From CAVYHX01 sp963768415 (GTDB lineage Bacteria; Pseudomonadota; Gammaproteobacteria; UBA9214), in assembly GCA_963768415.1 (NCBI GenBank), contig CAVYHX010000047.1, positions 1 to 23,538 of the forward strand: a DNA stretch of 23,538 nucleotides, in the 5' to 3' direction. The position numbers and the translations under genes are program-made. Within the stretch, counting starts at the first letter, position 1. Each line of letters opens with the position of its first letter. The notes under the pieces were generated by a model. It made no database searches. It saw nothing but the letters and a program-made list of their open reading frames with translations, and had not been told where the DNA came from. Shown here in pieces: positions 16,330 through 22,717 of the stretch.

Positions 16330-16965
16330 ATGAAGCGGCGAACGTTGCGTGCCGGCCTGTATGCCATTACCGACAGCGCACTGATCGCACACGACCGGCT
16401 GGTGGAGAGCGTTGCCGCGGCCATTGCCGGCGGGGCCACGCTGGTGCAGTACCGCGAGAAACACCTGGATGCAGAGGCGCGCACCCGTGCCGCTACGGCT
16501 CTGGCGGCACTCTGTCAGCGCCATGACGTCCCCCTGATCATCAATGATGATGTCGAGCTGGCGGCAGCCGTGGGCGCGGCCGGTGTGCACCTCGGTAAAG
16601 ATGATGCATCGATCAGCGCGGCGCGCGCGCGCCTGGGGCCGAATGCCCTGATCGGCGTGTCCTGTTACAACCGGCTGCAAAACGCACTTGATGCACGTGA
16701 CGCAGGCGCCAGCTATGTTGCCTTCGGGCGTTTTTACAAGTCCCGCAGCAAACCGGCTGCCGTCCAGGCGGACCTGGCGCTGCTGCAACAGGCGCACATG
16801 CAACTGGATGTCCCGATTGTCGCCATTGGCGGCATTACCCCGGAGCACGGGCGCACACTGATCGATGCCGGCGCCAGCCTGCTCGCCGTCATCCACGGCG
16901 TGTTCGGCCAGCCGGATATCCAGGCGGCGGCGCGGGCGTATGCCAGGCTGTTTGAGGACTCATGA
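16330..16965 (+). CDS. thiE: Thiamine-phosphate synthase ThiE
   Basis: 211-aa TIM-barrel enzyme joining HMP-pyrophosphate and hydroxyethylthiazole phosphate to thiamine phosphate. The start ATG at 16330 directly follows the thiD stop, and a Shine-Dalgarno AGAAGGA (16319-16325) lies inside the end of thiD. Motifs are GLYAITDSAL, GGATLVQYREKHLDAEAR (pyrophosphate and Mg site), VPLIINDDVELAAAVGAAGV, HLGKDD, IGVSCYN, ASYVAFGRFYKSRSKP, and VPIVAIGGITPEHG (phosphate site), all typical. No frame break. The 3' side opens into a repeat-filled gap before hemL. Together with thiD it makes thiamine phosphate; thiazole genes are not in the window. Confidence 0.95.
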   Translation: MKRRTLRAGLYAITDSALIAHDRLVESVAAAIAGGATLVQYREKHLDAEARTRAATALAALCQRHDVPLIINDDVELAAAVGAAGVHLGKDDASISAARARLGPNALIGVSCYNRLQNALDARDAGASYVAFGRFYKSRSKPAAVQADLALLQQAHMQLDVPIVAIGGITPEHGRTLIDAGASLLAVIHGVFGQPDIQAAARAYARLFEDS

Positions 16966-17364
16966 AGTGTGCTGGACAAGGCATGTTCAAACGTGTGGTA
17001 GGTTGGCCGTCGCTTCGGGCACGCTGCGCTTCGCCTGCATGGACGACGTACAGGGACGTATAAGTGTCGTGGAGCGCATGGATGCGCTGGAACGACCGCA
17101 GGCGAGGAGCGTGAGCAGGACGCGGAAGCTTTGCCCAACCTACGGATTATCAATTAACTTGATGGGGTCTGGCTTGTTGGGCACGCTGCGCTTTGCCCAA
17201 CCTACTTATAATCGATTAACCTGATGTGGTCCGGCCTGTTGGGCACGCGCGTTTTGCCCAACCTACGGGTTATCGATTAACCTGATGTAGGATGGGCAAA
17301 GCGACAGCGTGCCCATCAAAACCGCATTGATAAATTTTCGGAACAACACCAGGAAGGCCCCAAC
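16966..17364. repeat. Repeat-filled thiE-hemL gap: TTGGGCA/TGCCCAA hairpins in 61-62 bp tandem units
   Basis: Left arm GTAGGTTGG (16998-17006) and right arm GCCCAACCTAC (17133-17143) flank an insert with a diverged copy of the GATGTACAAG module (about 17041-17096). After it come tandem units of 61-62 bp whose CCTAC ends fall at 17139, 17201 and 17262. Each holds a hairpin TTGGGCA...TGCCCAA and a linker like ATCGATTAACCTGATG. A last partial unit, GATGGGCAAAGCG...GTGCCCATC, lies at about 17291-17317. The hemL Shine-Dalgarno AGGAAGG (17351-17357) follows. No gene is present. The hairpins could end thiE transcripts or form the 5' leader of hemL. Confidence 0.75.
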
Positions 17365-18646
17365 ATGACCCGATCTCACGACCTGTTTCAGTCCGCCTGC
17401 CAGCACATCCCCGGCGGGGTGAACTCGCCGGTGCGCGCCTTTCACGGGGTGGGCGGTGAACCGGTGTTTTTCACCCGCGGCAAGGGTCCCTACCTGTTCG
17501 ATGCCGATGGCAAGCGCTATATCGACTATGTCGGCTCCTGGGGACCGATGATCGCCGGCCATGCGCATCCGGATGTCATCCATGCGGTTCAGGAGGCAGC
17601 CGCCAGCGGGCTCGGTTTTGGCGCACCCACCGAGATCGAAACCCGCATGGCCGACCGGCTCTGTAGCCTCGTGCCTTCCATGGATATGGTGCGCATGGTC
17701 AGTTCCGGCACCGAGGCCACCATGAGCGCAATTCGCCTGGCGCGCGGCTTCACCGGACGCGACCGGATCATCAAGTTTGAAGGCTGCTACCACGGCCATT
17801 CCGACGCCCTGCTGGTCAAGGCCGGGTCCGGCACACTGACCCTTGGCGTACCCACCTCGCCGGGTGTGCCGGCAGCGGTCGCGGCCGACACCCTGACCCT
17901 GACCTACAATGATCTTAGACGCTATCAAGCAGCTATTTGAGTCTATCGGTGACGAAATAGCGGCTATTATCGTTGAACCAGTAGCCGGTAATATGAACTG
18001 TATCCCGCCCGAGTCCGGGTTTCTGGAAGGCCTGCGTGCGCTGTGTGACACCCATGACAGCGTGCTGATATTCGATGAAGTCATGACCGGTTTCCGGGTC
18101 GCGCTGGGTGGCGCCCAGGCCCATTACGGGGTGACCCCTGACCTCACTACCCTGGGCAAGGTCATCGGTGGCGGACTACCGGTCGGCGCCTTTGGTGGCC
18201 GGCGTGACATTATGGAACATATTGCCCCGCTGGGACCGGTGTACCAGGCCGGGACCCTGTCCGGCAATCCCGTCGCCCTGGCCGCCGGCCTGGCGACCCT
18301 GGAACTGGCTGCCGCGGACGGTTTCCATGCACAGCTGGATGCCGCCGCCCGGCAGCTGACCACCGGGCTGCGCGCCGGCGCAGCCCGGGCCGGCATTCCC
18401 GTCAGCACCAACCAGGTCGGCGGCATGTTCGGCCTGTTTTTTTCCAGCGCCGATCCGGTAACCCGGTTTGCGCAGGTCACGGCATGCGACCTGGAGACCT
18501 TCCAGCGGTTTTATCATGGCATGCTGCAGGCCGGTGTGTACCTGGCACCGTCCGCCTACGAAGCCGGTTTTGTCTCGTCTGCGCACACCCCCGCGGTGAT
18601 TGACGCAACCCTGGAAGCTGCAGACCGGGTATTCGCATCTCTCTGA
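17365..18646 (+). CDS. hemL: Glutamate-1-semialdehyde 2,1-aminomutase HemL, one frame break
   Basis: PLP-dependent enzyme that converts glutamate-1-semialdehyde to 5-aminolevulinate, the first dedicated tetrapyrrole precursor (C5 pathway). The start at 17365 (MTRSHDLFQSACQHIPGGVN) has AGGAAGG 7 bases upstream. Motifs are NSPVRAFHGVGGEPVF, SWGPMIAGHAHPDV, MVSSGTEATMSAIRLARG, KFEGCYHGHSDALLVKAGSG, IFDEVMTGFR (PLP pyridine Asp), and TTLGKVIGGGLPVGAFGG (Schiff-base Lys). The frame breaks at about 17914-17918: LTYNDL should continue DAIKQLFESIGDE, but an extra base (probably the A at 17917) gives RRYQAAI-stop. Corrected length is about 426 aa, the normal size. All catalytic residues are intact, so an error in the sequence is more likely than loss of an essential gene. 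Confidence 0.92.
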
Positions 18647-18661
18647 CCATATCAGCCTCCC

Positions 18662-20737
18662 ATGGATAGCCTGCTGCAGGATCTGCTCGCCTGGATTTCG
18701 GCGCACCCGCACCTGTCGAGCCTGATCATCTTTTGCATCGCCCTGCTCGAGTCACTGGTCGTCATCGGCTTGTTGATTCCCGGCGCCTTTCTGCTGTTCG
18801 GTGTCGGCGCCCTGATAGCAACCGGCAACCTGCCGCTGGTCCCGATCCTGCTCTGGACCATTGCCGGCGCCATCGCCGGCGACCTCATCAGCTTTCTGCT
18901 CGGACACCACTACCATCAGCAGCTGCGCGTCATGTGGCCGTTACGGCGTTACCCAAGGCTGGTCAACCGCGGCATCGATTTTTTCTACCGGCACGGCGGC
19001 AAGAGTGTCTTCATGGCGCGCTTCGTTGGCCCGGTTCGACCCATCATTCCCGCCGTTGCCGGCATGATGAATATGAGTGTCGCGCGCTTCCTGCTGGTCG
19101 ACGTGGTCGCTGCAATCCTGTGGGCGCCGGCCTACATCCTGCCCGGAATGGTGTTCGGGGCATCGCTGGGACTGGCTGCCGAGGTGGCGGGCCGGCTGGT
19201 GGTCCTGCTGGTCGCTGTCGTCGGTATTACCTGGCTCAGTATCTGGCTGATCCGCTTGCTGATCCGCCGGTTCCAGCCACAGGCCGCCGCGCTGCTGGAA
19301 AGGATCCTGGCATGGAGCCGCAACCACCCCCTGATCCGCCCGCTGGCGGGTTCACTGCTGGATCCCGACCACCCCGAGGCGCGCGGCCTGGTGCATGCTC
19401 TCCGGCCTGTTTTTCGTGGCGCTCTGGTTGCTGTTGCTGACCTCGCGGCAGGTCCTGAACGGTCAATTACTGGGCAACCTGGACCGCTATCTGCAACACA
19501 GCTTCGACAAACCTGCGTACACCCTGGGCGGATTACGTCATGGTGTTCGTCACCCAGCTGGGCGGCCAGGGACTGCTCGCCATCGTGCTGCTCAGTGGCT
19601 GCGCCTGGCTGCTGTGGAAGGGTTATTCCAAGGCAGCCGATCACTGGCTGGCGGTCTATGTCTGCGCCGGCGTCTTCACCTGGGTATTGAAAGCCAGCGC
19701 CAGGATCCAGCGGCCATCGCCCCTGATCGACGGCTATTCGTTCCCGAGCGCCCACACCAGCATGAGTCTCGTGGTGTATGGCTTTCTCGCCCTGATCATC
19801 GCCCGGGAACTCCCCCCGCAACGGCGCTGGATACCCTATTCAACCGCGGCGGTACCGGTGCTGGCCATTGCGTTTTCGCGCCTCTATCTGGGCGCACACT
19901 GGTTTTCCGACGTGCTGGCAGGCATCAGTCTGGGCATCTGCTGGGTGGCGCTGCTGGGGATCGCCTATGACCGGCATCCGGCACCTGCCGTGCCGGTGAA
20001 AAGGCTGCTGGCTGTCATGGCGATGGCGCTGGTGATCGCCACCGCCCTGCAAGTGCAACGCCGTTTCACCCGCGATCTTGCCTATTACACACCGCACGAC
20101 AGCGACACAGAAGACCAGCCTGGCTGAGTGGGTGACATCCGGCTGGCAAACCCTCCCCGTCTATCGTATCGATCTCGAGGGCGCGGCGACCCAGCCATTG
20201 AATTTCCAGTGGGCCGGGACACTGCAGTATCTGCAAACCCTGCTGGACCAGCAGGGCTGGCGCCCGGCACCGGCGCTCGGCCCGCTGACTGCCTTGAACT
20301 GGCTGGCACCGGACCCGGAAATTGCCCACCTGCCGGTGCTGCCCCATGTGCATGACGGCGAACATCAAAGCCTGTTACTGATCGGTCCGGTGGAAGCCGC
20401 CAGGGAACAACTCGTCGTGCTGCGCCTGTGGCCGGCCAATATCACCATGACGGACAATGGCGCACCCCTGTGGGTCGGCAGCATCACCCGGCTGTACCTG
20501 GATCACACCCTGCCGCTGATCACTTTCCTGAGCACCACGGCAGAGTTCGAGACACCCTTAAATTATCTGCACACGGTTCTCGGTCAGACGGGTGCAGTCA
20601 ACCTGGCGCTGCACACCCGCACAGTGCCGGCCTGGACAGGCGCAATGGAATGGACAGGTCCTGCTGGCATGGGAGTCGGCAGAGTGAGGGTCGGTGGCAA
20701 TCAAGTCCAGTTTGCATTTACGAAGTGGATAACTTAA
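18662..20737 (+). CDS. DedA-PAP2-LssY_C fusion membrane protein (LssY-like), three frame breaks
   Basis: Three domains read in a row. DedA (about 18662-19380): LESLVVIGLLIPGAFLLFG, AGAIAGDLISFLLGH, and GGKSVFMARFVGPVRPIIPA, a lipid-transport-type fold. PAP2 phosphatase (about 19400-20090) has all three motifs, KASARIQRP, YSFPSAHTS and SRLYLGAHWFSD. The LssY C-terminal domain (about 20100-20737) has WVTSGWQTLPVYRIDLEG and FNLQW-like FQWAGTLQYLQ. Frames change at about 19388-19404, 19521-19527 and 20090-20112, each by one extra base. Corrected length is about 690 aa, as in the Legionella LssY-type fusions. Likely a lipid phosphate phosphatase/transporter of the inner membrane; substrate unknown. 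It starts 15 bp after hemL. The last codons (KWIT-stop) overlap the degenerate left end of a repeat element. Confidence 0.85.
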
Positions 20738-21129
20738 TCGATTTAGACAAGACGCATTCCTTTCGATGGCAAGGTTGTTGGCCGAATGAATTCGGCCCTA
20801 CACAATCAAACCTGTAGGGTCGAATTCATTCGACCAGCCGTGTTTCATCGTCATTGCATCAAACCTGCAGGGTCGAATTCATTCGACCAGCCGTGTTTCA
20901 TCGTCATTGCATCAAACCTGTAGGGTCGAATTCATTCGACCAACGTTGTTTCAGGCTCTTGGCCGAATGAATTCGGCCCTACAACGGTTATCTACCCACT
21001 CGATATGGGTAAGTCATTGCATGAAACCTGTAGGGTCGAATTCATTCGACCAACGGTGTTTCAGGCTCTTGGTCGAATGAATTCGGCCCTACAACGGTTA
21101 TCTACCCACTCGATGTGGGGAAGAGCCCT
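20738..21129. repeat. Expanded array of GAATTC-core palindromes
   Basis: Seven core copies. Forward TGTAG/GGTCGAAT-TC-ATTCGACC types are at 20813-20835, 20866-20888 (TGCAG variant), 20919-20941 and 21029-21051. Reverse types ending in CTACA are at 20780-20802, 20961-20983 and 21071-21093. The first three forward copies repeat every 53 bp. Each of the last two forward-reverse pairs is part of a 110-bp unit (20919 to 21029), ending with TACCCACTC at 20993-21001 and 21103-21111. The outer frame matches the element at 6162-6292, so this looks like one such element enlarged by two rounds of tandem duplication. The array stretches from the LssY stop (20737) to the stop of the next - strand gene (21130). 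Confidence 0.85.
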
Positions 21130-21852
21130 TTAATTTTCCTTGTGCGCGAGATAAACCGTGTTGGCTGACTCACCGCCCGTATAGGGATTCGGAAAGGTCA
21201 CAATACGGGACTCGGCGGACTGGAATACGGTAGCAAGCAGACGGGTGAATGCTGCATCCGGGGGATCGTTGGACCACAGCCCGAAGATACCGCCGGGATG
21301 GAGCTTGTCAGCCAGGCTGCGCAGCCCCGGTGCCGTATAAAAAGTGCTGTTGCCCGGGGTCAACCAATGACCGGGGGAATGATCGATATCCAGCAACACC
21401 GCGTGCACCGGCCGGGCCGGGGTTGCGCCATCGAAACCGCCGCCGGATGCTGCTGCAGCAAAGAAGTCGGCATGGACGAGCGTACAACGGGAGTCTGACA
21501 CCAGCGCCTTCCCCAGCGGCACCAGGCCCCGACGGTGCCAGTCGATAACCGGTTCCAGCACTTCAACGACCAGGAGCGACCTGACTGACGGGTCTTCCAG
21601 TACCGCAGCCGCGGTATAGCCCAGACCCAACCCGCCGATGACGATGTCCAGGCTGGCGCCATCCAGCGCGGCAAGCCCGAGGCGCGCGAGCTGTATCTCG
21701 GCACGGGTAAACAGGCTGGACATCAGGTACTCGTCGCCAAGCTTCACCTCGTAGAGAATTTTCCCTGCGAGCCCGGGTTCCGCCCGGCGCCTGAGACTGA
21801 TTTCACCCAACGGGGTTTTCTGGCAATCCAGTTCTTCAAATTCAAATGTCAT
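21130..21852 (-). CDS. Spermidine-synthase-like Rossmann-fold protein
   Basis: 240-aa protein of the spermidine synthase/SAM-methyltransferase fold. I chose the ATG at 21852 (MTFEFEELDCQKTPLGEISL), with CCGGAATTGG upstream; a TTG at 21876 is the other option. It has the family opening LGEISLRRR...KLGDEYLMSSLFTRAE, the nucleotide-binding loop DIVIGGLGLGYTAAAV, the acidic LVVEVLEPVIDWHRRG, and LLDIDHSPGHWL then HPGGIFGLWSNDPPD. The usual aminopropyltransferase catalytic motif is not evident, so I do not claim polyamine synthesis; database entries for this group are often named spermidine synthase by similarity. No signal peptide or frame break. The stop lies within 8 bp of the repeat array's end. 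Confidence 0.72.
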   Translation of the reverse strand: MTFEFEELDCQKTPLGEISLRRRAEPGLAGKILYEVKLGDEYLMSSLFTRAEIQLARLGLAALDGASLDIVIGGLGLGYTAAAVLEDPSVRSLLVVEVLEPVIDWHRRGLVPLGKALVSDSRCTLVHADFFAAAASGGGFDGATPARPVHAVLLDIDHSPGHWLTPGNSTFYTAPGLRSLADKLHPGGIFGLWSNDPPDAAFTRLLATVFQSAESRIVTFPNPYTGGESANTVYLAHKEN

Positions 21853-21956
21853 CTGCCAATTCCGGTTCAACAGCAATGGGATTCAGTGACAAGCAAGTCC
21901 TGCGGGAATTTACAAACCAGCCTCAATTGTCGCCAATACCTTGAATTTCTCCTTCC

Positions 21957-22394
21957 CTAGACAACGGCAATCTCTGGCCATTCCCGGTACGGGATTTTCG
22001 TCACCTTTCTCTCCACGTGCACCAAACAGCGCTCGCCATCACTGATATCCAGTTCAGGGGCAAGCACCTCATAGATGCGCAGATCCCCTCTGTGAGGCGA
22101 CTCATGTGGAATATAGAGCCACGCGGGAACTGCAGCCGCCCCTGTCGGCGCCTCGAGTGTAATGCGGAGAAAATCGAACACCTCACCGGAGCCAAATTCC
22201 GGATGCCACTGAAGCGGTCTGGTTCGATGATCAGGACTGATAACCAGGAGCGGGATGTCCAAAAGCAGATTGATCGTCCCGTGATGACAGTGCGCCACTT
22301 CGGGAAATTCTGCAGTAATCATGGGTAACTGAATACCGATATTCCGGGTTGCAACGCCTCGACCAGCTTGCTTAATGCCTGCAATCGAAAACAA
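21957..22394 (-). CDS. Small protein resembling DUF120 CTP-dependent riboflavin kinase (tentative)
   Basis: 145 aa, start TTG at 22394, decided by a strong Shine-Dalgarno GGGAGG (22401-22406) 6 bases away and a plausible promoter. The order of features recalls the archaeal RibK family, which phosphorylates riboflavin to FMN using CTP. An N-terminal GRGVATRN glycine segment is followed by CHHGTINLLLDIP, where family members have GTLN with metal/FMN-contacting Thr and Asn. Then come GEVFDFLRITLEAP, AWLYIPHESPH (family: IP..T.H) and YEVLAPELDISDGERCLVHV (family: IEIIAP...DGDKVEIEV). The similarity is by eye and distant; it may instead be a related fold with another ligand. It ends 104 bp before the spermidine-synthase-like gene (same strand). 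No frame break. Confidence 0.55.
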   Translation of the reverse strand: MFSIAGIKQAGRGVATRNIGIQLPMITAEFPEVAHCHHGTINLLLDIPLLVISPDHRTRPLQWHPEFGSGEVFDFLRITLEAPTGAAAVPAWLYIPHESPHRGDLRIYEVLAPELDISDGERCLVHVERKVTKIPYREWPEIAVV

Positions 22395-22400
22395 TCGTTT

Positions 22401-22406
22401 CCTCCC
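22401..22406 (-). promoter_or_regulatory. Ribosome binding site for the TTG-start gene
   Basis: On the - strand GGGAGG at 22406-22401 precedes the TTG at 22394 by 6 bases (AAACGA). It is among the strongest Shine-Dalgarno signals in the window and identifies TTG as the start, since no in-frame ATG/GTG lies at a suitable distance. Confidence 0.7.
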
Positions 22407-22434
22407 GTGCGCTCAATGACCTGATGCACAATTA

Positions 22435-22463
22435 ATTTGAACTGCGACTTATTGCAGCGTCAA
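22435..22463 (-). promoter_or_regulatory. Candidate sigma-70 promoter for the RibK-like gene
   Basis: On the - strand TTGACG (22463-22458) and TCAAAT (22440-22435) are separated by 17 bp. The -35 matches 5 of 6 consensus bases, the -10 matches 4 of 6. Transcription would begin about 22428, giving a leader of about 35 bases to the TTG start. It lies between the repeat element at 22469-22717 and the gene. Pattern-based only. Confidence 0.4.
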
Positions 22464-22468
22464 TACCA

Positions 22469-22717
22469 GGGAAGCCCTGATTAATTTAAGGAAGCTCTGA
22501 TTTATTCGTCATTGCGACGACTGCATGGATGCAGGAGGTAGAGTAACGCAGGAGCAGTTACCGAGGAACGAAGTTACGAAGCAATCTCCAAGTAACTGAT
22601 TCCATAGTATGAGATTGCCACGCTGGCCGCTCCCGACATCCTGTCTCCCGCGACACTTGTACATCCATATACATCGCGCTCGCAATGACAGGTTTATTTC
22701 AATAAATCAGAGCTTCC
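22469..22717. repeat. MITE-like GTCATTGCGA element with 17-bp terminal inverted repeats
   Basis: GGAAGCTCTGATTTATT (22490-22506) and AATAAATCAGAGCTTCC (22701-22717) are perfect inverted repeats, enclosing CGTCATTGCGA (22507-22517) and CTCGCAATGACA (22679-22690). An extra left end, GGGAAGCCCTGATTAATTT, lies just outside at about 22469-22487. The interior holds GAGGAACGAAG- and GAGATTGCCA-type arms of the common GTCATTGCGAG family, interrupted by a module with GCATGGATGCAGGAGG (about 22518-22556) and by the 58-bp GATGTACAAG-type module (22621-22678, - strand). No open frame. The right terminal repeat covers the last codons and stop of mpl (22707-22717). Confidence 0.75.

Noticed and set aside
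15919..16896. 325-codon - strand frame across thiD and thiE
   Set aside because: Antisense to two intact, well recognised genes and has no recognisable domain.
17263..18084. 273-codon - strand frame opposite hemL
   Set aside because: Shadow of hemL; starts and ends bear no relation to expected signals.
1..20737. Programmed +1 frameshifting as the cause of the frame breaks
   Set aside because: The break sites share no slippery codon, stop context or structure, and they hit unrelated housekeeping genes; insertion errors explain them more simply.
20738..21129. CRISPR array
   Set aside because: Repeats are palindromic, in both orientations, with near-identical spacers of 53/110 bp period, and no cas genes.
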